Positions 21,344 through 29,500 of a stretch of DNA of 64,000 nt are shown here, piece after piece. The stretch lies in contig NZ_JAKWJS010000010.1 of assembly GCF_022761115.1 (NCBI RefSeq), positions 1 to 64,000 on the forward strand, in the 5' to 3' direction. Below the pieces are notes generated by a model, which did no database searches, was not told where the DNA came from, and saw nothing but the letters and a program-made list of their open reading frames with translations. Source of the DNA: Dyella sp. RRB7 (GTDB lineage: Bacteria; Pseudomonadota; Gammaproteobacteria; Xanthomonadales; Rhodanobacteraceae). The first letter of the stretch is position 1, and each line of letters opens with the position of its first letter. The translations under genes and the position numbers were made by a program.

Positions 21344-21781
21344 CTACAACTGCCGCGTCCAGCTCGCCGAATAGCAGCGCCATGCGCTCCCCTCCTTCCG
21401 CCATGCCGTCTCCACCTTGTACATCCCCATCTGCGCCGGTAGCAGTTTCCCGCCACTGGTGAGGGTGATGCTGAAGCTCGCGACGTAGCGCTCGCCATGC
21501 GGCTCGACGGTGATCGGTCCGGTCAGTGCGTGAAGGGTCTCGCCACGGAAATGCGCCACGCGCAACAGGTCCACCAGTTGCTGGCGATCGAGTTCGCCGC
21601 CATTGCCATCGAAGTCATCAGCGAGCGGATCGCCCAGCGCCGAGGCATCGGTTCGCTCCGCCGCCGTCGTGGCATGCTCGATGGCCCGCCGGATCAGCAA
21701 CTCGTCCGGCGCCCGATGGCACCCGACCATGGTCGATATTGCGGCGCCGCAAAACAGCGCCCAGATCAGAGTTTTCGCCAT
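21344..21781 (-). CDS. Putative lipoprotein of unknown function
   Basis: The 145-residue protein starts with a short signal peptide ending in a lipobox-like TMVGC, so it is probably lipidated and membrane anchored. The mature part (about residues 22-145) begins with a helix ([15 protein letters not shown]). It then has alternating strands and a helix, a pattern seen in NTF2-like folds, but I do not recognise the family. It is convergent with acnA and divergent from fadD. A GTG nine bases further upstream is an alternative start. No function is proposed. Confidence 0.65.
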   Translation of the reverse strand: MAKTLIWALFCGAAISTMVGCHRAPDELLIRRAIEHATTAAERTDASALGDPLADDFDGNGGELDRQQLVDLLRVAHFRGETLHALTGPITVEPHGERYVASFSITLTSGGKLLPAQMGMYKVETAWRKEGSAWRCYSASWTRQL

Positions 21782-21918
21782 CTCGCGCACGCTCGCATCT
21801 CGTTGCAGCGCGGCTTGCTGCTATACGCGAGCGTATGCTCCAATGCCGCGTCATCATCTTGCCCTACCCGTGGGATCACCACCAACGGGCCGTTACATAC
21901 AGGAGCTTTGGATCCAAC

Positions 21919-23607
21919 ATGAGCAACGAGCGTCCGTGGCTGGCCCATTATCCGGAAGGCGTTCCGGCACAGATCGATAGCAACCAATACGCCTCCGTGG
22001 CCGCCGTCGTGGAAGAGGCTTTCGAGCGTTTCCGCCAGCGCCCCGCGTTCGCCAGTTTCGGCAAGAAGCTCAGCTACGGCCAGATCGACGAGATGAGCCG
22101 GCAGTTCGCCGGTTACCTCACCGGCGTGCTCAAGCTCGGCAAGGGCGATCGCATCGCGATCATGATGCCCAACGTGCTGCAGTACCCCATCGCCCTGTTC
22201 GGCGCGCTGCGCGCCGGCCTGGTGGTGGTCAATACCAACCCGATGTATACCGCGCGCGAACTCAAGCACCAGCTGGAGGACGCCGGCGCCAAGGCCATCG
22301 TGGTGCTCGACAATTTCGCCGCCACGCTGCAGCAGGTGGTGGAGGAGACCGCGGTCAAGCACATCATCACCACCGGCATCGGCGACCTGCTGGGCGCCAA
22401 GGGCGTGCTGATCAACTTCGCGCTCAAGCACGTCAAGAAGATGGTGCCGCCGTATCACCTGCCGCATGCCGTGCGCTTCAACGATGCGCTGGCCAAGGGC
22501 GCCAGCCACCCGCTGGTCAAGGTGCCGCTGGGCCACGACGATATCGCCTTCCTGCAATACACCGGTGGCACCACCGGCGTGGCCAAGGGCGCCATGCTCA
22601 CCCACGGCAACATGGTGGCCAACATGATGCAGGCGGGCGCCTGGATCGGCACCAACGCCAAGCCGGGTGAAGAGGTCATCATCACCGCGCTGCCGCTGTA
22701 CCACATCTTTTCGCTCACTGCGAACGGCCTGGTGTTCATGCGCCTGGGCGGCCTCAACTGGCTGATCACCAACCCGCGCGACATGCCCGGCTTCGTCAAG
22801 GAGCTCAAGCAGTCCCACTTCACCGCACTCACCGGCGTCAACACGCTGTTCAACGGCCTGCTCAACACGCCGGGCTTCGCCGAACTCGATTTCTCGCGCC
22901 TGCACCTGACCCTGGGCGGCGGCATGGCCGTGCAGCGCGCGGTCGCCGAGCGCTGGAAGAAGGTCACCGGCTGCACGCTGGTCGAGGCCTACGGCCTTAC
23001 CGAAACCTCGCCGGCGGCCTGCATCAATCCGCTGGATCTCCCGGCCTACAACGGCTCCATCGGCTTGCCGATTCCTTCCACCGACGTGGCGATCTGGTCC
23101 GAAGATGGCCAGCCGCTGCCGCAAGGTGAAGTCGGCGAATTGATGGTGCGCGGCCCGCAGGTGATGAAGGGCTACTGGCAGCGCCCGGACGAAACCGCCA
23201 AGGTGCTTTCGGCCGATGGCTGGTTGCACACCGGCGATGTCGCGCGGATGGACGAAAAGGGCTATTTCTACATCGTCGACCGCAAGAAAGACATGATCCT
23301 GGTGTCCGGCTTCAATGTGTATCCGAACGAAGTCGAAGACGTGGTGATGCAGCACCCGGGCGTGGCCGAAGTGGCTGCCGTGGGCGTGCCCGACGAGCAC
23401 TCGGGCGAGGTGGTCAAGCTGTTCGTGGTGCGCAAGGACCCGAACCTCACGGTGGAGGAACTCAAGAAGTTCTGCCACGACAATCTCACCGGCTACAAGC
23501 GTCCGAAGATCATCGAGTTCCGCGACTCGCTGCCCAAGAGCAACGTGGGCAAGATCCTGCGTCGCGAGCTGCGTGACGAGAAGACGGCCGCCGTCGCCCA
23601 CAGCTGA
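21919..23607 (+). CDS. fadD: Long-chain fatty acid-CoA ligase (FadD/RpfB-like)
   Basis: FadD activates fatty acids to acyl-CoA at the inner membrane using ATP. The 562-residue protein is an ANL-superfamily adenylating enzyme with the P-loop-like [13 protein letters not shown], the A5 motif YGLTETSP, the ATP/AMP motif GWLHTGDVA and the C-terminal catalytic lysine region ([12 protein letters not shown]). The start at ATG 21919 gives the standard N-terminus. In Xanthomonas the equivalent gene next to aconitase is rpfB, involved in turnover of DSF-family fatty-acid signals. No rpfF, rpfC or rpfG follows here; a strong terminator ends the unit. Confidence 0.95.
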   Translation: MSNERPWLAHYPEGVPAQIDSNQYASVAAVVEEAFERFRQRPAFASFGKKLSYGQIDEMSRQFAGYLTGVLKLGKGDRIAIMMPNVLQYPIALFGALRAGLVVVNTNPMYTARELKHQLEDAGAKAIVVLDNFAATLQQVVEETAVKHIITTGIGDLLGAKGVLINFALKHVKKMVPPYHLPHAVRFNDALAKGASHPLVKVPLGHDDIAFLQYTGGTTGVAKGAMLTHGNMVANMMQAGAWIGTNAKPGEEVIITALPLYHIFSLTANGLVFMRLGGLNWLITNPRDMPGFVKELKQSHFTALTGVNTLFNGLLNTPGFAELDFSRLHLTLGGGMAVQRAVAERWKKVTGCTLVEAYGLTETSPAACINPLDLPAYNGSIGLPIPSTDVAIWSEDGQPLPQGEVGELMVRGPQVMKGYWQRPDETAKVLSADGWLHTGDVARMDEKGYFYIVDRKKDMILVSGFNVYPNEVEDVVMQHPGVAEVAAVGVPDEHSGEVVKLFVVRKDPNLTVEELKKFCHDNLTGYKRPKIIEFRDSLPKSNVGKILRRELRDEKTAAVAHS

Positions 23608-23631
23608 CGCTGCCGCTATGTACAAACAAAG

Positions 23632-23655
23632 CGCCCGCCGAAAGGCGGGCGTTTT
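23632..23655 (+). terminator. Rho-independent terminator of fadD
   Basis: CGCCCGCC and GGCGGGCG form a perfect 8-bp stem around a GAAA tetraloop, followed by TTTT. It also lies just past the end of the convergent PilZ gene. Confidence 0.9.
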
Positions 23656-23680
23656 CGTTGAGGAGCGCTGTCGCCAGCGC

Positions 23681-24052
23681 TCACTCGTCGTGCCACAGCT
23701 CCAGGATGTCGGCGTAGCCACCCAGCAGGTTCCACAGCGGCACCTGCTTGTCCTCGGGGATGCGCGTATAGGCAAAGCCCAGGTGACGATCCGAGACGCG
23801 GGCCACCTGGGCCTCCAGGTGGATGTGCAGGTCGTGGCCGAAGATCATGTCCAGGATCCAGCTTTGCCCCACCTCGCCCCGCCAGCCCAGCGGGCGACGC
23901 AACAAGACCCCGGTCGCGGAGATATCCACCAGCTCGGTGGGATGCGACTCGTCGCCACGGCTCATCAGCACCGTGGTCTCGATCCGCATGCGCGCCGGTC
24001 GCAACTGCTCCGGGTCGGAGCTGTTCCTGGTGTTGTCTTCCGCTCTGCTCAT
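23681..24052 (-). CDS. PilZ-domain protein
   Basis: The 123-residue protein is essentially one PilZ domain, the fold that binds cyclic di-GMP. The second signature, DISATGVLL (DxSxxG), is clear at about residues 43-51. The first, an arginine motif, reads RPARMR at 18-23. Its arginines are three and two apart rather than in the exact RxxxR spacing, so ligand binding is uncertain. A WNLLGGYADILELW tail closes the domain. The ATG at 24052 was chosen as the start of the domain-length product. It lies between fadD (convergent) and dinB (same strand, 98 bases upstream). Confidence 0.8.
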   Translation of the reverse strand: MSRAEDNTRNSSDPEQLRPARMRIETTVLMSRGDESHPTELVDISATGVLLRRPLGWRGEVGQSWILDMIFGHDLHIHLEAQVARVSDRHLGFAYTRIPEDKQVPLWNLLGGYADILELWHDE

Positions 24053-24150
24053 CCTGCCTGGTCTCCTCGCGCCACATTCTCCGTGGCGCTGATGGCTTCG
24101 TCCTGAAAGCACTACCGCATCACCTCGATGTGGAGTGCCTCCGCTCAACT

Positions 24151-25326
24151 TCAATCCTGGCTGCGCGTTCGCAAAACGCCCGCGCGCACCAAGCTTCCCG
24201 ACCCGAAACGACTGTTGATCCGATCCTGCAACTGGTCGGTGATGCCCTCTGCTTGAGCACTCTCGAACAGTTCCTGCTGATGCCGCTCCGCGAAACCCGA
24301 CAGACTGACGCCCAGCAAGCGCAAACGCGGCCTGGGCTGGGCTTGCCACCACGTGCGAAGCAAGCCTCGTGCCACCTCGTAAATCTCGCTGACCGATGCG
24401 CTGGGCACGCCCAATTGCGCCTGTCGCGTATGCGTGACAAACGGAGGCTCACGCAGCTTGACGGTCACCGTGCTCCCCTTGAGCCCGCGCTGGCGCGCAC
24501 GTGCAGCGATACGCTCACCGTGGCGCAGCAGCCAGGATTCCGCCAACTCGTACTCCACCAGATCAACGTCGAACGTATGCTCGGCGCCGATCGATTGCTC
24601 GGCCTGTTCCGGCTCTACGCAGCGCTCGTCCTCGCCCCGGGCCAAGGCCTGTATGACGCCAACCTGACGCCCCAGCGCACTGGCCAGACGCGCCGTGTCA
24701 CATGCTGCCAATTCGCCGATGGTGCGGATGCCCAGTCGGTGCAGGGCCTGCTCGGTAACCTTTCCCACCGTCCACAGGCGCCCCACCGGCAAGGGGGCCA
24801 GCTCCGCCGCCGCCCGCTCCGGAACGATGCGATGGAATCCATTGGGCTTGGAGATCTCGCTCGCCAGCTTGGCCAGCAGTTTGTTGGGCCCCATGCCCAC
24901 TGAGGCCACCAGGCGGGTACGCTCGAAAATCGCGTTCTTCACCCGCCGACCAATCACCTCGATCGATCCCAGCAACCGAAGACTGGCACTGACGTCGAGG
25001 AAAGCCTCATCCAGCGATAGGCCCTCGACCAGGGGCGTCACTTCATGGAATACCTCGAACACCTGCGCCGATACTTCTTCGTAGCGGGCCATACGAGGCC
25101 ACAGGTAGACCCCATCCGGGCATAGGCGCCGCGCCTGCGCCGTGGGCATGGCCGAACGCACGCCGAAGCGGCGTGCCTCATAACTGCAGGTGGATACGAC
25201 CCCACGCGGGCCCAGCCCGGCGACGATCACCGGTACGCCACGCAGATCCGGCTGGTCGAGCTGCTCCACGGACGCGTAGAAGGCGTCCATGTCGACATGG
25301 ATGATTGAGCGTTCGTCGGGTGGCAT
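24151..25326 (-). CDS. dinB: DNA polymerase IV (Y-family)
   Basis: DinB is an error-prone polymerase that bypasses damaged template bases. The 391-residue protein shows IIHVDMDAFYASVEQ with the first catalytic Asp, the nucleotide-binding YEARRFGVRSAMP, the second acidic motif LSLDEAFLDVS, and the thumb with GMGPNKLLAKLAS and a helix-hairpin-helix (ELAACDTARLASALG). The little-finger domain fills residues about 240-345. The C-terminus lacks an obvious QLxLF-type clamp motif; the nearest hydrophobic stretch is near RHQQELF. I saw no recognisable LexA box upstream. Confidence 0.95.
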   Translation of the reverse strand: MPPDERSIIHVDMDAFYASVEQLDQPDLRGVPVIVAGLGPRGVVSTCSYEARRFGVRSAMPTAQARRLCPDGVYLWPRMARYEEVSAQVFEVFHEVTPLVEGLSLDEAFLDVSASLRLLGSIEVIGRRVKNAIFERTRLVASVGMGPNKLLAKLASEISKPNGFHRIVPERAAAELAPLPVGRLWTVGKVTEQALHRLGIRTIGELAACDTARLASALGRQVGVIQALARGEDERCVEPEQAEQSIGAEHTFDVDLVEYELAESWLLRHGERIAARARQRGLKGSTVTVKLREPPFVTHTRQAQLGVPSASVSEIYEVARGLLRTWWQAQPRPRLRLLGVSLSGFAERHQQELFESAQAEGITDQLQDRINSRFGSGSLVRAGVLRTRSQD

Positions 25327-25798
25327 GAATCACTATTTTGCCGCGAGACGGATGAACACGTGCACTGGACTTGGCGGCGTCCAGCGGCTAATCTTGGCCA
25401 TGCGTGGGTCCAAGGGTGCACGCACGATCGGCCAGGATCGACCGCTACGGCACCCATCCCGATGCACTCAGCCGACCGATTGAACAGTCAGTGACGCAGG
25501 CTGCGTCACCTTCGGACTTGCGTTTTTGCCGTGCCCGACAGGCACGCCAAGGTCGCTCAAGGGTCGCTCATGGCCAGCCTGATCGAAACGCCATACGCGC
25601 GATTTCATCATGCATGCCCATGACGGTGGCGCAAGGCGCACCGGCTAGGCATCGTGCAAGACAGTTTCAACCGGTTGCTAGCCCAAGGGCGCTATCCGGG
25701 CGGGGGCATTCCGTAATGCGAATGCCGGTGGGACAGAACGTTTCCTAACGTGTTGAATACTACGCAAGCCGTCGTGGACGGCCATACGACAGGTATTG
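25327..25798. other. Gene-free interval between dinB and scpA
   Basis: These 472 bases separate divergent dinB and scpA. No open frame here has a ribosome site or convincing composition. The one clear structure is a perfect dyad at 25491-25509. The interval must carry both genes' promoters, but I see no confident -35/-10 pair. Confidence 0.5.
25491..25509. promoter_or_regulatory. Perfect 8-bp dyad (GTGACGCA/TGCGTCAC)
   Basis: GTGACGCA and TGCGTCAC are separated by GGC. It lies about 165 bases from dinB and 290 from scpA, with no T-run beside it. The symmetry and size suit a dimeric regulator's operator or a small hairpin; its role is unknown. Confidence 0.4.
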
Positions 25799-26707
25799 AT
25801 GAGCACTGAGCCAGTCGAGCCTCAGCCGGTCGCAGCACCGCAGGATGCGTTTGCCTCGGTACCGCAACAGCAGGAAATGCCGCTCGCCATCGTCCGTGGC
25901 GAGCCGATGCTGCAGATGCCGCAGGACCTGTACATCCCGCCGGACGCGCTGGAAGTCATCCTGGAGGCATTCGAGGGACCGCTGGACCTGTTGCTTTACC
26001 TGATCCGGCGGCAAAACCTGGACATTCTGGACATCCCTGTCGCCGAGATCACCCGGCAGTACATGGATTACATCGAGATGATGCGCGATGTGATGCGCCT
26101 TGAGCTGGCGGCCGAGTACCTGCTGATGGCCGCCATCCTCGGTGAGATCAAGTCGCGGCTGCTGCTGCCGCGACCGCCGGCCGAGGAGGGCGTGGAGGAA
26201 GACCCCCGCGCCGAACTGGTCCGGCGGCTGCAGGAATACGAGCGCTTCAAGCGAGCCGCGGAGGACATCGACACCCTGCCCCGGATGGAACGCGACTTCG
26301 CGCCGGCCCATGCCGACGTGGGCGAACGCAACGTGGTCAAGTTGCCGCCGCCGCTGGAGCTGAAAGAGCTGCTGCTGGCGCTCAAGGACGTGATGCACCG
26401 CGCCGAGCTGTTCGGGCACCACGCCATCAAGCGCGAGGCGCTCAGCGTGCGCCAGCGCATGGGCGAGCTGCTGAGCAAGCTGGGCGACACCAGCTTCCAC
26501 CGCTTCGAGACGCTGTTCGATGTCACCGAGGGGCGCCTGGGCGTGGTCGTAACCTTCCTGGCCATGCTGGAGCTGGCCAAGGAAATGCTGGTGGAAATCG
26601 TGCAGGAAGAACCGCTTGCCGCGATCTATGTAAGGGCCAGGACGGGCCACGCCGAGGAACCCGTCGAAGAGCCTAGCGCCGATGAACCGGCCGCCGCCGC
26701 CGAATAA
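25799..26707 (+). CDS. scpA: Segregation and condensation protein A
   Basis: ScpA is the kleisin that bridges SMC heads in the bacterial condensin and works with ScpB in chromosome segregation. The 302-residue product has a disordered N-terminus (about 1-50), then the kleisin core with FEGPLDLLLYLIRRQNLDIL and an ITRQYMDYIE helix. The C-terminal winged-helix region contains VTFLAMLELAKE. The last 25 residues are Ala/Glu/Pro-rich. The ATG at 25799 directly follows an in-frame TTG. scpB begins 50 bases downstream. Confidence 0.95.
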   Translation: MSTEPVEPQPVAAPQDAFASVPQQQEMPLAIVRGEPMLQMPQDLYIPPDALEVILEAFEGPLDLLLYLIRRQNLDILDIPVAEITRQYMDYIEMMRDVMRLELAAEYLLMAAILGEIKSRLLLPRPPAEEGVEEDPRAELVRRLQEYERFKRAAEDIDTLPRMERDFAPAHADVGERNVVKLPPPLELKELLLALKDVMHRAELFGHHAIKREALSVRQRMGELLSKLGDTSFHRFETLFDVTEGRLGVVVTFLAMLELAKEMLVEIVQEEPLAAIYVRARTGHAEEPVEEPSADEPAAAAE

Positions 26708-26757
26708 GCGGCAACGCGCCGTCGGCATCCACTTCCAACCTCATCCGAATTGAGGCC

Positions 26758-27582
26758 ATGCAGATCGAACAACTCAAACCCATCATCGAGGCGGCATTGC
26801 TGGCATCCACCCAGCCGATGACCATCCCTCAACTGCTGGAACTGTTCGGCGAAGAGGACGAGGTCGGCCGCGAACAGGTGGCCAAGGCGCTGGAAGCGCT
26901 GGCCGAGGACTGCGGCACCGGTCGCGGCGTGGAACTGCAAGAGGTGGCCTCCGGCTTCCGCTACCAGGTGCGGCAGGACGTACATCCCTGGCTCTCCCGG
27001 CTGTGGACCGAGAAACCCAGCCGCTACTCGCGCGCCCTGCTGGAAACGCTGGCCCTGATCGCCTACCGCCAGCCGATCACCCGCCCCGAGATCGAGCAGA
27101 TCCGCGGCGTGGTGGTGTCCTCCAACATCATCAAGACGATGGAGGAGCGCGAATGGATCCGCGTGGTGGGTTATCGCGACGTGCCCGGCAGGCCCGCCCT
27201 GTTCGGCACCACCCGCGCCTTCCTCGACTACTTCAACCTCAAGTCGCTGGACGAACTGCCGCCGCTGTCCGAAATCCGCGACATGGAAGACCCGCAGATG
27301 CGTATCGACCAGGAACCGCTGCCCGCCCGCGTGGTGCGCGACCTGCCGATCGATCCGGACGAAGCGAACGAAACCCTGGTGGTGGCCGGTGAAGACACCG
27401 AGGCCGTCACCGACGCACCGATCGACGAACCACCGCTGGCGATGGAAGTCGCCGGCACCCCATCCGAACCCGGCGCGGCATCCCACGCCGAGGCACCGAT
27501 AAACACTGCCGACGAGGCAGCGAACCGCGCGGACGCCGATGACGGCGACGCCACGCAAGACACCAAGGAGTACCGCGCATGA
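26758..27582 (+). CDS. scpB: Segregation and condensation protein B
   Basis: ScpB dimers bind ScpA in the SMC complex. The 274-residue protein holds two winged-helix domains (residues about 5-80 and 90-165), with the conserved LETLALIAYRQPITRPEIE and a PALFGTTRAFLDYFNLKSL segment. After residue 185 comes an acidic, low-complexity tail of about 90 residues, longer than in many ScpB proteins. Its stop codon overlaps the rluB start by four bases (ATGA), so translation is probably coupled. Confidence 0.95.
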   Translation: MQIEQLKPIIEAALLASTQPMTIPQLLELFGEEDEVGREQVAKALEALAEDCGTGRGVELQEVASGFRYQVRQDVHPWLSRLWTEKPSRYSRALLETLALIAYRQPITRPEIEQIRGVVVSSNIIKTMEEREWIRVVGYRDVPGRPALFGTTRAFLDYFNLKSLDELPPLSEIRDMEDPQMRIDQEPLPARVVRDLPIDPDEANETLVVAGEDTEAVTDAPIDEPPLAMEVAGTPSEPGAASHAEAPINTADEAANRADADDGDATQDTKEYRA

Positions 27583-29072
27583 CTGCGCCGCAGAAATCCG
27601 TTTTGACCCTCAAGCGCACCCCGCGCGACGAAACCACCCCCGCCATCGAAGAGCGCCTGCACAAGGTGCTGGCCAATGCAGGCCTCGGCTCTCGCCGCAT
27701 GCTGGAGCAGCGCATCCAGGCCGGCGAAGTCGAATTGAACGGCGCCCCCGCCGGCATCGGCGCCAGCGTGCATGCGGGTGACCGCGTGGTGCTCGATGGC
27801 AAGCAGTTCATCGTGGCCACCGACAACCGCGACGAAACCGAAGTGCTGGTCTACCACAAGCCCGAAGGCGTGGTGACCACCCGCGAAGATCCCGAAGGCC
27901 GCCCCACCGTGTTCGAACAGCTGCCGCGCCTGAAGGGTGCGCGCTGGGTCGCCGTGGGCCGCCTGGACATCAACACCACCGGCCTGCTGCTGCTCACCAC
28001 CGACGGCGAGCTGGCCAACGCGCTGATGCACCCCAAGAGCGGCCTGGAGCGCGAGTACCTGTGCCGCGTGCACGGCGAAGTGCCCGACGAGATCATCGAA
28101 AAGCTCAAGGCCGGCGTGGAGCTGGAAGACGGCCCGGCCCGCTTCGACGAGATCGGCGTGATCAGCCGTGGCGGCAGCCATAGCTGGTTCCGCGTGGTGA
28201 TCCGCGAAGGCCGCAACCGCGAAGTGCGCCGCCTGTGGGACTCGCAGGGCTTCCTGGTCAGCCGCCTCAAGCGCATCCGCTACGGCAGCATCGAGCTGCC
28301 GCGCGCCCTGCGTCGCGGCGATTGCGAAGCGCTGGGCGAAGAGGCAGTGAAGGATCTGCGCAAGACCACCGGCCTCGGCGCCCCGCAGCCGGTGCTCACG
28401 CTGAGCCCGGTGCTGCACCAGCGCCGCGCCGCGCGCAACGTCACCGAGTATCGCCCCGAACGCGGTGTCACCGGCGGCTGGAGCAGCGCGCATCAGGACG
28501 AGGCCCGCGAGTTGCGCGCCTATGACCGCATCCGCGAAGAACCGGTACGCGGCAAGCAGCGCCGCCGCCCGGGCGGCAAGGAAGTGAACGGCAACGTCGC
28601 GCGCCCCGAGCGCTCGGGCAACGCCATGCCGCGCAAGAACAAGCGTGGCGTGGCCCCGGGCCAGGAGCTGCCGTCGGTACGCACCTGGTTCGCTGGCGAA
28701 ACCCGCGAGGGCGGCGCCCGTGGCGGCGCAGCCGGCGCAGGCAATCGTCGCGGCCCGGGCGCCGGCAAGCCGTTCGGGGCACGCTCCGCGGAAGGCGGCG
28801 CCAAGCCGTTCGGCAATCGCGGCGGCGAAGGTCGCAGCGGCAACGCCTATGGCGGCTTCGGCGGCGGCAACGTTGGCGGTGGTCGTGCCGGCGGCGCCGG
28901 CGGCAACCGTGGCGGCAAGCCTGGCGGGCGTCCCGGCCAGGGCCAGGGACAAGGCCAGGGTGGTCGCCCGCAAGGTCGTGGCGGCAACCGTCCGCAGGGC
29001 CATGGTGGCGGCACCGGTGGCGGCCGTCCGCAGGGCGGCGGCCGTGGTGGTAACCGGCACGGCAATCGCTGA
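27579..29072 (+). CDS. rluB: 23S rRNA pseudouridine synthase B with a Gly/Arg-rich tail
   Basis: RluB makes pseudouridine 2605 in 23S rRNA. The 497-residue protein has an S4 RNA-binding domain (about 25-70, HKVLANAGLGSRRMLEQRIQ) and an RsuA-type catalytic domain (about 85-260) with Asp130 in GRLDINTTGLLLLT and the REGRNREVRRLW motif. From about residue 300 it is basic. From about 370 to the end it is almost entirely Gly, Arg, Gln and Pro with GRGGNR-like repeats, far beyond E. coli RluB (291 residues). That tail is probably a disordered RNA-contacting region. The gene is coupled to scpB in the conserved scpA-scpB-rluB order. Confidence 0.95.
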   Translation: MTAPQKSVLTLKRTPRDETTPAIEERLHKVLANAGLGSRRMLEQRIQAGEVELNGAPAGIGASVHAGDRVVLDGKQFIVATDNRDETEVLVYHKPEGVVTTREDPEGRPTVFEQLPRLKGARWVAVGRLDINTTGLLLLTTDGELANALMHPKSGLEREYLCRVHGEVPDEIIEKLKAGVELEDGPARFDEIGVISRGGSHSWFRVVIREGRNREVRRLWDSQGFLVSRLKRIRYGSIELPRALRRGDCEALGEEAVKDLRKTTGLGAPQPVLTLSPVLHQRRAARNVTEYRPERGVTGGWSSAHQDEARELRAYDRIREEPVRGKQRRRPGGKEVNGNVARPERSGNAMPRKNKRGVAPGQELPSVRTWFAGETREGGARGGAAGAGNRRGPGAGKPFGARSAEGGAKPFGNRGGEGRSGNAYGGFGGGNVGGGRAGGAGGNRGGKPGGRPGQGQGQGQGGRPQGRGGNRPQGHGGGTGGGRPQGGGRGGNRHGNR

Positions 29073-29086
29073 GCCGGTATCCGTCG

Positions 29087-29434
29087 ATGACGGTACGCAT
29101 CTACCACAACCACCGCTGCTCGAAATCGCGCGCCACCCTGGCGTTACTGGAAGCGCGCGGCGAAGCGTGCGAGGTGGTCAATTACCTCGAAACGCCACCC
29201 AGCATCGACGAGCTGACCGGGCTGCTGGACCTGCTCGGCATGACGCCGCGTGAATTGATGCGCAAGGGCGAGCCGGAATACGGCGAGCTGGGATTGGACG
29301 ATCCCGCGCTCGACGACACCGCCTTGATCGCGGCGATGGCCAGCCATCCCCGCCTGATCGAGCGGCCCATCGTGGTCGCCAACGGCAAGGCTGCGATCGG
29401 GCGTCCACCGGAAGCGGTGCTGTCGATTCTCTAG
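29087..29434 (+). CDS. ArsC-family reductase (YfgD-like)
   Basis: This 115-residue thioredoxin-fold protein has the ArsC active-site segment HNHRCSKSR (Cys12) and the family's C-terminal ERPIVVANGKAAIGRPPE. Family members reduce arsenate with glutaredoxin or, in the YfgD branch, have unknown targets. The lack of any arsenic-resistance neighbour favours the housekeeping YfgD branch. It starts 14 bases after rluB on the same strand and ends before paired hairpins. Confidence 0.85.
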   Translation: MTVRIYHNHRCSKSRATLALLEARGEACEVVNYLETPPSIDELTGLLDLLGMTPRELMRKGEPEYGELGLDDPALDDTALIAAMASHPRLIERPIVVANGKAAIGRPPEAVLSIL

Positions 29435-29442
29435 CATCGCCA

Positions 29443-29500
29443 TGGCCAAGGCTGGGTGAGCCCATCCTTGGCCAGGCAGAATCAGCAAGCGGGCTGATTC
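29443..29500. terminator. Tandem hairpins between convergent genes
   Basis: TGGCCAAGG and CCTTGGCCA (29443-29474) form a 9-bp stem with a smaller GGG/CCC stem inside. GAATCAGC and GCTGATTC (29479-29500) form a second 8-bp stem that overlaps the last codons of the sigma-54 activator gene. A T-rich stretch follows on the plus side further on. They probably limit read-through between converging transcripts. Confidence 0.55.

Noticed and set aside
25327-25400. LexA operator upstream of dinB
   Set aside because: No CTGT-n8-ACAG or xanthomonad-type LexA box could be found.
25404-25748. 114-codon frame in the dinB-scpA gap
   Set aside because: Its Arg/Ala/Pro-rich composition, lack of a ribosome site and absence of any motif make it unlikely to be coding.
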